From positions 85,995,421 to 86,059,420 of the forward strand of contig CM036158.1 in assembly GCA_020631735.1 (NCBI GenBank): a DNA stretch of 64,000 nt, given 5' to 3'. The stretch comes from Saccharum officinarum. Taxonomy: Eukaryota; Streptophyta; Magnoliopsida; Poales; Poaceae. Made by a program: the position numbers and the translations under genes. Positions 1-11,186 of this stretch are shown one piece after another (positions within the stretch are counted from its first letter, which is position 1; the number at the start of each line of letters is the position of its first letter). Under the pieces are notes generated by a model. It did not search any database, was not told the origin of the DNA, and was given only the letters and a program-made list of their open reading frames with translations.

Positions 1-64
1 GGGTCAGCCTCTCAAGAATAGCCACCAATGGCTGGGTCTGAGCGAGAGGCTGAACCAGAGCCAC
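1..64 (-). mobile_element. Fragment of a Sirevirus ORF3, sister of the copy near 17.7 kb
   Basis: These 64 bases closely match 17701-17763, inside the third ORF of Sirevirus A, with several substitutions and small indels. The match runs to the edge of the N gap. It is therefore the end of another copy of the same retrotransposon family and not part of the GNOM-like gene that follows the gap. Confidence 0.75.
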
Positions 65-164
65 NNNNNNNNNNNNNNNNNNNNNNNNNNNNNNNNNNNN
101 NNNNNNNNNNNNNNNNNNNNNNNNNNNNNNNNNNNNNNNNNNNNNNNNNNNNNNNNNNNNNNNN
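65..164. other. Assembly gap (100 N)
   Basis: Exactly 100 N, the conventional size for a gap of unknown length. Left of it is retrotransposon sequence and right of it is exon sequence of a GNOM-like gene, so the two sides need not be neighbours in the genome. Confidence 0.97.
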
Positions 165-165
165 T

Positions 166-2044
166 GATGGCATTCTGTCAGTGGCGAAACTGGCTGCATT
201 CCTATCATCTTGATGGTGTTCTGAATGATCTTGTTGTGGCACTATCTAAATTCACCACTTTGTTGAACACTTCCTACATTGATGATCCTGTAACAGCTTT
301 CGGGGAGGATACCAAGGCTAGAATGGCAACAGAAGCTGTTTTCACTATAGCAACTGCTTATGGTGATCACATACGCAGCGGATGGAGGAACATAATAGAT
401 CTTATTTTAAGATTGCATAGGATAGGACTTCTTCCTGGTCGCCTCACTGGCGATACAACTGATGATCAGGAATCCTCTTCAGATTCATTCCCCGGCAAAA
501 TTACTTCACCTCAAGTTTTGCCAATTAGCACTCCTCGGAAAACTTATGGACTGATGGGGAGGTTCAGCCAACTACTGTACTTAGATGCTGACGAACCAAG
601 GTCCCAACCAACTGAGGAGCAACTTGCTGCTCAGAGGAATGCTTCAGAGGCCGTAAAGAAGTGCCAAATAGGTACCATCTTCACTGAGAGCAAATTCTTG
701 CAAGCTGATTCACTCTCAAATCTGGCAAGAGCCCTCATTCAGGCAGCAGGCAGACCTCAGAAAATCACCAGCTCACTTGATGATGAAGGCATAGCTGTCT
801 TTTGCTTAGAGCTTCTAATTACTGTCACATTGAACAACAGAGACAGGATTGTTCTTTTGTGGCAGGATGTTTTTGAGCACATAACCCATATTGTACAGTC
901 CACGGTGATGCCCTGCAACCTAGTGGAGAAGGCTGTTTTTGGGCTCCTGCACATCTGTCAGAGGTTGCTTCCCTATAAGGCGAACTTGGTAGATGATTTG
1001 CTGAGGTCACTGCAGCTGATTCTAAAACTTGATGCCCGTGTAGCTGATGCTTACTGTGAGAACATTACCTTGGAGGTCACACGGCTTGTCAAGGCCAATG
1101 CGACCCATATCAAATCCCAGATGGGCTGGCGGACTATCATTTCCTTGCTCTGCATCACGGCACGCCATCCTGATGCTTCTGATGCAGGATTTGAAGCCCT
1201 GGTTTTTATCATGTCAGAAGGAGCGCACCTCTCACCTGCCAACTTCATCCTTTCAGTTGAGGCATCAAGGCAGTTTGCAGAATCTCGGCTTGGGTCTGCA
1301 GAAAGATCTATCCATGCTTTGAACCTAATGGCAGACTCAGTTAACTGCCTTATTCGATGGTCACGAGAGGTTAGAGAAGCTGGTGGAGAGGCAGACAGAA
1401 TACTGGAAGGAATTGCTGAGATGTGGCTGCGGCTAGTGCAGGCTCTACGCAAGGTGTGCATGGATCAAAGGGAAGAAGTGAGGAACCATGCGTTGTTATC
1501 GTTGCACAGATGCTTGGTAGTTGATGGAATATCAGTTAAGTCTTCAACATGGTTGATGGCATTTGACATTATTTTCCAGTTGCTTGACGAACTGTTGGAG
1601 ATAGCTCAGAGCTACTCACCAAAGGATTTCAGAAACATGGAGGTGTCTCTCTTGCATGCTGTAAAACTGTTATGCAAAGTGTTCTTGCAGTCACTTAAAG
1701 ACCTCTCAGGACAGGGCAGTTTTGATAAGCTGTGGTTGGAGGTCCTTGACATGATAGAGAAGTTCATGAAAGTCAAAGTGAGAGGGAGGAGGACTGAGAA
1801 GCTACAAGAGGCTATCCCAGAGTTAGTCAAGAACATACTGATGGTGATGAAAGCGAGTGGGATCCTGTCAAAAACAGGTGCCAGTGAAAACAGTTTCTGG
1901 GAAGCAACATGGCTTCAAGTTAACAAGATTGCGCCCTCTCTACAATCAGAAAATTTTCCTGACAATGAGGATGGCAGCACAACTCAAGTTGAAGAAAACA
2001 AATTGGATACACAAGTACAATCTGACCAGAACAATGATCAATAG
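166..2044 (+). CDS. GNOM-like ARF guanine-nucleotide exchange factor, C-terminal part
   Basis: Large ARF-GEFs of the GNOM/GBF1 class activate ARF GTPases on endomembranes and drive vesicle budding and recycling in plants. About 625 residues of the C-terminal helical HDS region are present; the DCB, HUS and catalytic Sec7 domains lie in or beyond the gap. Typical stretches are KFTTLLNT, KARMATEA, GWRNIIDLILRLHRIGLLP and GWRTIISLLCITARHP. The tail is acidic and polar and ends with TAG at 2042-2044. The first 36 bases after the gap read in a different frame (DGILSVAKLAAF) and then continue one base later as YHLDGVLNDLVV, so there is one extra base near 199-202. The rest is a single open exon, as in plant GNOM genes, whose large last exon encodes most of the protein. 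Whether it is GNOM or a GNL paralogue cannot be settled without the N-terminus. Confidence 0.88.
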
Positions 2045-3004
2045 GACATTATATTTTCTCCCATCCAATCAAGTTGGTTGCAGCTGGATCCTTTCAACTT
2101 TTTGTTCCAATACCATACACAGATGCTTGGCAGTTCTGTATGTGCCATTAGGAAGAGTAAGATGGTATATTGTAATTTTCTTAGTTTATATATATAATTT
2201 TGTTATTGACAAGGTTGTTGCTTTGGGCTTTATTGTTGCAACAGCAAAGTTGTATGATAAATATACTGTGTTACTGCCCTTGGAGAATCAAAGCTTTTGG
2301 CTGTTGATATTGTTATGATCCTGGCACCTGTGTACTGTACTACTGGGGAAAATTGATTATAGGAGTAGGTGCGAGGGTTTTCCCCTGCCATTATCTGGTG
2401 TTTCAAGGCGTCCAATATGAATGTGCTCTTCAATTATTTCATATATGGGTGATATGTTGGATTGCTGATTCATATGAATTTTTGCACCTGTGAATGTGAA
2501 AGAGCTCAATCAAGAATTCAAGATGCCCTTATTTTTCCCTTATTTATTAGAGGCAAGCAGGAAGGACAAGCAGCTGAGAGCATGCATGCTTCGTTGCTCT
2601 GGTTCATTCTTTGGTTCTTTTGCTTTATGTATCTCCTGCATTCCTTAGTTTCTAATCATAATAATGTTTCATAGGCTCAAATGGAGATGCAGTGCTGTTG
2701 TCAAAATCTGCAAACATGTTTTTTTCTTACTGAAATTCCACTCATTTTCAGATTAATATTTCAGAGTGGCAAGTTCTGAACAAATCAGATTTGGTTTGCC
2801 AAGGAAATCACATACCTTTTCAGATTCAGTTTGCAGAATTGTAAGGGTCTATTTATTCTGTGGAAAGTCTTGCAGATAGGAATATGGTTTAATTTATTCA
2901 GTATGCTAATATTCATCCATTAGTAAGTAATCTAGAAGTATTTTGTTTTCGTTCCTCATGGCCGTATAAATTAAAGCTTGTTTATGCTCTTTGGAATATT
3001 AGGA
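2045..3004 (+). other. 3' UTR and downstream sequence of the GNOM-like gene
   Basis: AT-rich, with no credible coding frame. The first few hundred bases probably hold the 3' UTR. I see no single convincing polyadenylation site and no recognisable repeat before the LINE fragment. Confidence 0.4.
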
Positions 3005-3463
3005 CTGTAGATTGACTGCAACAGCAACAACAACATAACCTTTTGTCCCAAGCAAGTTGGGGTAGGCTAGAGATGAAACCCAAAAGAGACGAGAAACAGG
3101 GAGATACATAAAGGACACAAGACAAAAAGAGGTCATGGTTTAGGCACGTTGATTGTCAATCTCCAAACGCTCTTGTCCATAGCTAAATCCTTGGAGATAT
3201 TCCACTCTTAAGATCTCTCTTAACGGACTTGTCCTAGGTTAGTTTAGGCCGACCTCTACCGCTCTTTACATTATCGGCCCGCTATAGAACTCCACTACGC
3301 ACCGGCGCCTCAGGAGGCCTCCGTTAGACATGTCCAAACCATCTCAACCGATGTTGAATCAATTTCTCCTAAATTGGTGCCACCCCAACCCTATCCCGAA
3401 TATCGTCGTTCCGGACTCTATCCCTCCTTGTGTGCCCACAACACCAACGCAACATACGCATAG
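3005..3463 (-). mobile_element. RTE-type LINE, 3' fragment
   Basis: Read on the minus strand this is the end of a non-LTR retrotransposon ORF. Visible motifs are MLRWCCGHTRRDRVRNDDIR, then RWFGHV, an in-frame stop, RRPPEAPV, and finally DLAMDKSVWRLTINVPKP with a TGA at 3133-3135. This order is the C-terminus of plant RTE-clade reverse transcriptase proteins. A short trinucleotide-rich tail (CAA/CAG words, 3015-3040) marks the 3' end. The element is strongly 5' truncated and carries a stop codon, so it is dead. Confidence 0.85.
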
Positions 3464-5513
3464 AACTTGAAAAATGAAATGTGCATGATCTATTTGCAGG
3501 CTTTCTTAACTGAAAACTATGCATTACACAAAGATTCACATTGTTGAAAACTTCCAAATATGTGCATAATGCAGATACTAAGAGCCAAAAGCTGTTCCTT
3601 CCTTCCCTTTAGAAAAAAAATGAGAGGAACCAAAAGAGTTTTGTGAAAAATATAGCCGCTGTGATAAAATCATTTTGGATTACTCTTATTTACTGCAATA
3701 TATGAATGTACTTGGAAGCAAAAGCTCGAATGGCATGTTCGTTTCAACGTGTGTCTGCGGTACTCCTAATGATCCTAGAAATCTAGCTGTTAAGTCTTTA
3801 TTTCATTATTTGAAGGCCAAAAATTGTTCTTTGGTTCATTGTGGTTCGGCTGTCAACGAAATTTAATGTTTATGGACTGATGAATTGCCAGATACGTGTT
3901 TGTTGCGACCTGATTCGTGCCAATTCTTGGGTAACATGCATGAACATATAGAGCTTTTATTTGTGATGTGCTTATCTGGATTAGCTTTGTCGGACCATGT
4001 AAGGTACTAAAGTATGCAAACTTTGTTGCACAGACTTGCCATTGGATTTAACATTTTACAGACATTTGATCATTCTTGCTTTCCTGTACATATAAGAAAT
4101 TGAAAGATGCACATGTTTCGCTGTTCTTAGCATAAGGTTATCCAGTGATGAATTAGCTGAAAGCGATGCTCCTTTTTCTGTGGGATTGGCAACTCGTATG
4201 CCATAGATTCTGGCAATGAAGTATCAGAACTTATAAGTCAGAATTCATTTCGTCAACTAGATCCTTCTTCATAAGAGCGATGCTAACGTACATAAGTTCA
4301 TTTACAGTATATAATTACTATTATTATATACACACCAGTGCCATAAGTTCAACTCTTGTAGTGTACATAGATTCAGTTCTACAAAATCACTCTTGTTGCT
4401 TGCTTGATCGCCATTTTAGTTGTTTGTAAAGCTTACCTGTTGCTGATGTTTTGTACTGGTTTCATGCGTTTCTGGTCAATTGGGCTACTCTTTAGGAAAG
4501 ACATATAGTAGGTGCGCACCTTGATCTTTTTGCATGTTCTGGTTCGTTCCTGTGTCTGTTGTTTTTGCTGCATTAATGGTTGCATCTGCTTTCCACTCGT
4601 ATAGTTGGCGGCCTGTTTATTTTCTTTAGCGTATAACTCCTTGCTTTTCTTGACGGCACATGCTCTTGCTTGTTTAATGCAATTCCTTCCATGAGTCCCG
4701 TGAAGCCATTGACAGTATGAGCATAATACCTCTGTTCTCATTACTAAAACAAGCTGGGCAGCAAAGCTGCTTGCTGAAAAACCATAGATAGATGTGTGGT
4801 AAGCTTATTGGCTGCAATTCCACGATTCAGATGATTTGACCTTCTAACAAAACCATGTGACTCTGAGGTTTGTGCAATCACAAGTTATGGAGGTGATCAT
4901 TAGATTGACTTTTCGTGCTCTTGCAACCCACCCACCTTTACGTTGACTAGCGCGCGCGGGGGCGCGGCCGACCTCATTTTGCCGCTCTCCCGGCCTCCCC
5001 TCAAGCGTCTCCGCGATCGTGGGCGGCCGGGTAACTTGCAGGGGGCGCCTGTTATGCTTGCGCACGCACACAGCAGCACGGGCCGCACCCTTGCTGCTGT
5101 ACGCTAGCCGCCGCGTACGCTACACGTGAGCGCGACGCCGGCCGCGCGCGGCTACGGACAAGGACAACGGCGTCCTCCGCTCCGCTGAACGCTACCTTGC
5201 TGCACTGCGATGCCATAAACAGGCCAATCTTTCATCTTTACGAAACACAGTACATAAGTATATACTACATAGTACATACATCATCCTATGGACGCACCTA
5301 ATCTGGTCAGCCCTACTAGAATTTGAAATGCCTGCAAAAGTAATTTAGAAAATCGACCAAGTTGATTTGATAGAACTCTTCTTCTCTCGTGATAAAGTAG
5401 TCTACCGATCATCGTGACTGCTGTAAGTTGTAGGCAGCGTTAGACGTTCTTAATATATACCCACTAGCTTAAAGATTTCAGGGGTCAGATGTACGAGACG
5501 TCGATGAGAAGCC
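3464..5513. other. Intergenic DNA with a GC-rich patch
   Basis: Mostly AT-rich with no recognisable gene. An open frame of 102 codons on the minus strand (4433-4741) has no family features I know. Bases 4930-5215 form a sharp GC-rich island that resembles another patch at 12588-12775. Confidence 0.4.
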
Positions 5514-5516
5514 TTA

Positions 5517-5761
5517 GGGCCTGATTAGATGGCGAAATTTTTTGGGTAAATTTCTGTAATACTTTTCGTTCTTATTTGACAAAATTTATCAATCATGGAC
5601 TAACTAGTCTCAAAATATTCGTCTCGACATTTACAGATAAACTATGCAATTAGTTATTTTTTTAACTAAAAATTTAATGTTTTATGCATGCATCCAAAAA
5701 TTCGATGTGACGGGTACTGTGCAAACTTTTTTTTTACACTTTTTGCCAACTAAACAGGCCC
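5517..5761. mobile_element. Tourist-like MITE (245 bp)
   Basis: Starts GGGCCTGATTAG and ends CTAAACAGGCCC, flanked by TTA at 5514-5516 and 5762-5764. TTA target duplications and these termini are typical of PIF/Harbinger-derived MITEs. The interior (GACTAACTAG, CGTCTCGACATTTACAG, GATGTGACGGG) is shared with the copy at 56080-56319. Confidence 0.85.
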
Positions 5762-6112
5762 TTAGCTTGACGCGCCGTTCTGTTTTCAGTTTTCACAGCG
5801 CGCAGATCGTCCGTTCACACTTCATCTGCATGTTCGTTGCACGCATCTACCATATAGCATGTGTGTAGCACACTCGTAAAGGAACAATAATACGTCTGTG
5901 ATGATTGATTTCCATGATCCGAAGATTGAATAACGTCTAGAGCGTTTAATCGGTCCGCCGGCCGTCCAGCTTTTAAATTGCTTGTGCCCGCTACCTCCCT
6001 TTTGTTAGTGAAAATGATCGAACGGGATGTCCGAATGACTCAAAAGTGAAGGGCCGGGTCAATTGGAGTTAACACTAACCAAGGTTCCAAGTACCACGCT
6101 GCTCTAAGATAA

Positions 6113-6480
6113 GGCTCTGTTTAGATACTCCTCCGATTATAATATAATAATCAGATTATATAATCAAATTTTGATCCAAACTTGATTGATTATATGATGG
6201 ATTATTATAATCAAAACTCTTAATTACCATAATCCCATAATTCAGGTGAAACCAGATTATAAGGGATTATGGGTGCTGAAAGTCTGCCTTGACCCCCATT
6301 GATTATGCAACTTGCCAAATTATAAAAGATAAAGTAGGAATTTCTCACTTTAACCTACCATAATCAATCACCATAATCCATAAGACCCAAACACTATGGT
6401 TATTAGAATCTATAATCCTGATTATAATAAACCCATGTATAACTAGATTATAATAATGGAGCTATGATCCAAACAAACCC
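6113..6480. mobile_element. Tourist-like MITE, AT-rich family (368 bp)
   Basis: Imperfect terminal inverted repeats (GGCTCTGTTTAGATACTCC at the left; GGGTTTGTTTGGATCATAGC reading in from the right) are flanked by TAA at 6110-6112 and 6481-6483. The interior is rich in ATTATAATC words, so it can fold strongly. A different family from the 5517 element. Confidence 0.75.
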
Positions 6481-6483
6481 TAA

Positions 6484-7972
6484 ATCTAATCAACGCTATG
6501 TAAATGTGCACCTAAGTTTTATCTAGTTTTTCACCTACCTATATATAAACCAAGTTTTGCAACTAGAGTCAATTCTATCCCTAACCTATATCAAGCTACT
6601 CTAGAAAAGGTAAAACACACAATGTGGAAGCGTAAATGATATAATTATTAAGCGATTGTCTAGTAAGGAGCAAGGAATATACATCTTTCTGCTAAAGAGG
6701 ATCTATTAAGCTCATAATTCATTAGATCCTTTTTAATAATGTCAATTGGGTATAATAAATAAAAGGATCCTAGTTGTTCAATACTTTGATAACCAAGGTC
6801 ATCTTTGCTAAAGAGAAATGATCACTATGGGTCAAGACTTGTGATGATCAAGAGACACAAACTCTTAGCATAAAGATTTATGCCATGGTATTGGTGCACA
6901 GTGCATGGGAATGGGGACACTGCGCCCCGGTTAACATGATGTCATATTCATTATAGAGCTTCTTCACTAAGGATGGATTCTCCTCGTCCTAAGAGAAAGC
7001 CCTGCCTCTCCTCCACATCAAGTCGGAGGGTCAAAGATGTCGCCGATCCAAAAAAACCCTAAGGCACAAGTGTAGCTCAAGTACAAGTGGCATTCACTCC
7101 TTAAACCAACAACAACTCAAGCTCACTCTCTTCTAGGCTTATGTTGATGCTAATTAGGCCACATACTAGCAAGGAGCTAGATCACTCGTTATAGACGGGC
7201 CAAAAATCAACTAAGTTGACTTTTAGTCAATTTTTGCCTAACAGTGTTTGCACATGAACACTTCACCTGGTGGCTCCAGCGATGAGCGCGATAAGCAAGA
7301 TACAGGAGTGTGGTGCACAAGATATGCCAACAAGGTTTCTTGAAACCCAAAACCCCACACGTCCGCGAGGGGTCCCATCAGGACGTACGACGAGTATGGC
7401 CAGCCTGACCACTCTAAAGCTTTGTCGTCGTTGAACCACCGGCGATCAGCAACAACGAAGAATGATGAGCAGTAGTAGATGGGAAAAGGAGGGTAAGAAT
7501 GTATTAGATGTTTTTTTTGTCGATTGGATAGATGGATCCCTCAATTATTGACCATGATCATCTTATATAAATAGAGAGACTGATCTTATCCCAGTAGGAC
7601 ACTTATTTCCCACGGAATTTTACAAGTTTGCCATGAGATCGATTGAGTTTCCAAAGGAAAAATACGATTTAGGGCCCAGACTGTCAAAATCGGTCATGCC
7701 AGATTCCAAAAAACCGGCCAGAGCTGGTTTATATAGTAAACGACATGGTTATAACCAAAACTTGCTTGGACCAGTTTCTCTAGGATTTTGCAAAGTTTGT
7801 CCAATTTGATCCAAATTTGATCCTTTCTGTTATTTTCTTGTTTACAAGTATTTTCCAATTCATCTTCCACTCTCCGATGATATTTTGGTCGTCAACGGCC
7901 TATAACACTAATCCATCACCGACTCACTCACACTTGTGCTAATTGTCTTGATGATCACTCTTAGCACTTTGG
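6484..7972. other. Unassigned intergenic DNA
   Basis: No coding frame of note. Segments such as 7190-7560 look like degenerate retrotransposon or LTR sequence, but I find no matching second copy or clean termini in the window. Confidence 0.3.
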
Positions 7973-8269
7973 TAGTTTGGCTCTTCTCAAATGCCACTGC
8001 TTTCCTATAGGAACTGTAGCAACCTCAAATAGCGTCATGGAAGGGGTATAAATAACTTCATTGACAAAAACTAGCCGTTGCTCTGATGGTTACTATTTCT
8101 CATACTCAAAAAAGTAAAAGCACCAAATTATCCTTGTGAACACAAAAACATCTGAACACTGACTAACTTCTGCTAAAAAATATATTTACACTGGAATTGC
8201 CTGATTTTCTTTTTATGGATGGGATGGTTACACAAATGCATTTTTTCCCAGCAACCTAGCACTTCTAAT
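7973..8269. repeat. Direct repeat, copy 1 (about 297 bp)
   Basis: Near-identical to 8299-8593, starting at TAGTTTGGCTCTTCTC and ending at AGCACTTCTAAT. Copy 1 has a few substitutions and a 2-bp difference in an A run relative to copy 2. It does not look like an LTR because it lacks TG/CA ends. Confidence 0.9.
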
Positions 8270-8298
8270 TTTCTGTATAATTTATTATTATTTTTAGT

Positions 8299-8593
8299 TA
8301 GTTTGGCTCTTCTCAAATGCCACTGCTTTCCTATAGGAACTGTAGCAACCTCAAATAGCGCCATGGAAGGGGTATAAATAACTTCATTGACAAAAACTAG
8401 CCGTTGCTATGATGGTTACTATTTTTTATACTCAAAAGTAAAAGCACCAAATTATCCTTGTGAACACAAAAATATCTAAACACCGACTAACTTCTGCTAA
8501 AAAATATATTTACACTGGAATTGCCTGATTTTCTTTTTATGGATGGGATGGTTACACAAATGCATTTTTTCCTAGCAACCTAGCACTTCTAAT
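8299..8593. repeat. Direct repeat, copy 2 (about 295 bp)
   Basis: Second copy of the 7973-8269 unit, separated from it by 29 AT-rich bases. The high similarity points to a recent local duplication. Confidence 0.9.
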
Positions 8594-8739
8594 AAATAGC
8601 TGTACAAGATTTTTAAATTATCCATCTTTTTACATCAAAATTCATGTGACAAGTCTAATAAACTCCACAATTTGTCTTTGGAAAGTACTCCTCCCAATAC
8701 TCCATTCTTTCTGTTTTGCTTTGCTATCTTTATATTATC

Positions 8740-9915
8740 GGCAGAGCTAGCGCCCGGACATCCGGCCCCAGGCGCTTCGCATTAGACGCCCCTTGCGCTC
8801 GCATCAGATCCCGCACCAGCTAATCGCGTCCGGCCGCCCGCGACCGATCCCGTGCCAGTGACCGCATCCGACCATCTGTGACTCGATCCCCATCCCAATG
8901 GTGCCCCCAGCGTCAAGCCTGTCACGCTCCTTCCCCCGCCACGCCGCGCTCCTCCCCTTGCCACGGCACCCTCCCCGCCGCACCCCGTCCTTCGCCACGC
9001 TGTCTCGGCTATGCCCCTTCCCCTGTCCTAACACCTTATCTCTTCTGCAACATCTGTTCCACCGTTGCAAACATATGCAATATACTATTGAAACATACTT
9101 GTATAATCATTGCAACATCTAGATAAAACACATGAAACATGCGCCTGAAACATTTGGAACATACATTTGCAACATACGTCTAAACAGATAAAACATGTGG
9201 AACATACACTTGAAACATACGTGTGTAGCCATTGCAACATATGCAACATCAGATCCTTTTGCAACATCAAGATGAAACATACAGATGAAAACACATGAAA
9301 CATACAGATGAAACACGACAAACATACGCATGAAACACTTGAAACATATACTTGCAACATACGCACATAGCCATTGCAACATACATAACATACAGATGAA
9401 ACACTTGGAAAACAACTTCTGAAACACACTTGATACAAAACATGGCACCATCGGCAGCCATGGCCTACCTGGTGGAGAATTGCGGTAGCCAGCAAGCGGC
9501 GCTCGGATGCAGTGGAGAGGGAGGATGATGGCAAGCAAGCGGATGGGCATGGTGAAGAACGCCGCGCCGGAGCAGTCGCCGTGGACCACGCTGTGTCGGC
9601 TCGAAGAACTCGGCGGCGAGTGGTGAGCGGCGGTGGGGAGACAGAGAAGCAGGTGGTAGCACTCGGGCGCGGTGCACCAGGCCGCTGCATTGCGGGTGTG
9701 GCAGTGCGAGCGTGGCAACACGATCGCGGTGGAGCAAGCCACGGCGATGCGGGCGCGGAGAGTTGGTTCGAAAATGGATAGGGAAACAACGATAATTCGA
9801 GGATAAGGTGAGAGTGGTGATTTTTTATTTTTATTTTCGTGCGGATGGCACTGTTGGGCTGTTCGGGCATCGAGGCCCACCAACACGTGTCCAAACGAAA
9901 CGGACACCCTACCCA
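8740..9915. mobile_element. Possible non-autonomous DNA element with GC-rich cargo
   Basis: A compositionally distinct block. It begins near GCTAGCGCCCGGACATCCGG, contains a GC-rich part, then an array of ACAT-rich words, then a second GC-rich part. It ends near the words GTCCAAACGAAACGGACACC. The ends share GGAC-rich character but I cannot align convincing long inverted repeats, so assignment to a Mutator-like element is a guess. Open frames through it are by-products of composition. Confidence 0.35.
9050..9440. repeat. Degenerate array of GAAACAT/GCAACAT words
   Basis: Dozens of AACAT-containing words repeat at irregular 10-20 base spacing, for example TTGAAACATACG and CCATTGCAACATA. On the minus strand this gives Cys- and Val-rich frames that should not be taken as genes. 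Confidence 0.75.
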
Positions 9916-9920
9916 CAACA

Positions 9921-10482
9921 TTGTCGTTATATTATTTCTTGGACTTCCCCTTGAGCGTTCTCCAAAAAATTAGTTGCTACATACTCATACTCTATGATGC
10001 TACTATTCAAATTCCGGTGGGTGCAATTTGTTTTGCACCAAACCTTCCGGTGCTGAACTTTTTCTCTAGATTTTGCTTCATATGCTCTTCTATCCTTATG
10101 CAATCTTCATGTCGTCTTTTCATAGTGCATCCTTAGAATCTATTGTATGATCAACCCTGTAAATCACAACTTGACAAACATGTTAACCATAATACGTCAC
10201 TCAATTATCAAAATCATGCTTGAAGCATGGCTTACTAGGGCTACGTTTGGTCGTTTGCTACACTTAGCCAAAGGGGATCAGTGAGGTTTCGAGCGATGCA
10301 AATGTGTACATTCAGCCAAAAAAAAAAGATCGACCATCAATATAACTGTACAGATTTGTTTGGTTCTAAGAGACTGCTTTTTTCATTGCGAAATACATAT
10401 TGTCTCGTTGTCAAGGAATACGTAGACTACTTTAAAAACTTAGTTAGCTGTAAATACCACATCAGTGACTCTAACTTAGGTA
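9921..10482. other. AT-rich intergenic DNA
   Basis: No gene or repeat that I can support. Confidence 0.3.
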
Positions 10483-10720
10483 CTCCCTCCGTTCTAAATA
10501 ATAATTTGTTTGACTTTTTTAACTCCAAGTTTGACCGCTTGTCTTATTCAAAAAATTTGTGCAAACATAGTCAAATTTAAGTCATTCTTGAAGAACTTTT
10601 GTTAATAAAGCATGCCGCAACAAAAGAAGCGATATTTAGTATAAATTTTTGAATAAAACGAGTTGTCTAACTTGGGGTCAAAAAAAAAGTCAAACGAACT
10701 ATAATTTGGAACGGATTTAG
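10483..10720. mobile_element. Stowaway-like MITE (238 bp)
   Basis: Left end CTCCCTCCGTTCTAAATA, right end ATAATTTGGAACGGATTTAG, flanked by TA on both sides (10481-10482 and 10721-10722). This is the Tc1/Mariner-derived Stowaway pattern of grasses. It lies about 340 bp upstream of the beta-expansin TATA box. Confidence 0.85.
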
Positions 10721-11057
10721 TAGAAACCTAAATTCGAGCATGTAGCAGTTATTCAAAACTAAATGCGAGCATGCCACGGTAATGGTACTAGATTAAAATG
10801 CGATCATAGTTTTTAAAGATTAAGGAAAAATTTCTGGCCACCGCACCGTATGGAGAACGAAACTCAATCCAATGGTACGAGCTGCAATACATGACCGCAT
10901 TCTGCAGCTGCCGGCAGCAGGGTCGCCAGCCGCCTACTCCATTTCGCCTGGTGGCCATGTGACCTTGCACCTCTAACACGGCAAGCCCGTCGTACGCGAC
11001 GAGCCGAACGGCGTCCCTTGATGCCAATTTGATCAACCCGGCCAGCTTTCGCCTGCC
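10721..11057 (+). promoter_or_regulatory. Proximal upstream region of beta-expansin 1
   Basis: This stretch lies between the Stowaway MITE and the TATA box of the expansin gene. It becomes GC-rich toward the gene. I do not identify individual regulatory elements with confidence. Confidence 0.4.
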
Positions 11058-11064
11058 TATAAAT
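11058..11064 (+). promoter_or_regulatory. TATA box of beta-expansin 1
   Basis: TATAAAT inside GCCTATAAATGC, 129 bases before the ATG at 11187. Grass beta-expansin 2 at the other end of the window has a TATAAATA at a similar distance. Confidence 0.7.
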
Positions 11065-11186
11065 GCACCGGCAGTGTCGTCCTCCGGTCGACCAACAAAA
11101 ACACCGACCGAACATCCAAGTACAAGTACGTACTCGCTAATCTTGAAAGTTGTAGGTGATCCACTAGCTGGTTCGATCGAGCTGCG

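Noticed and set aside
7973..8593. Direct repeats considered as an LTR pair
   Set aside because: Only 29 bases between copies and no TG/CA ends, PBS or PPT.
9085..9921. Long minus-strand frame of 278 codons rich in Cys, Val and Phe
   Set aside because: It is the translation of the GAAACAT/GCAACAT word array and of GC-rich flanks. There is no domain, and overlapping frames are equally open.
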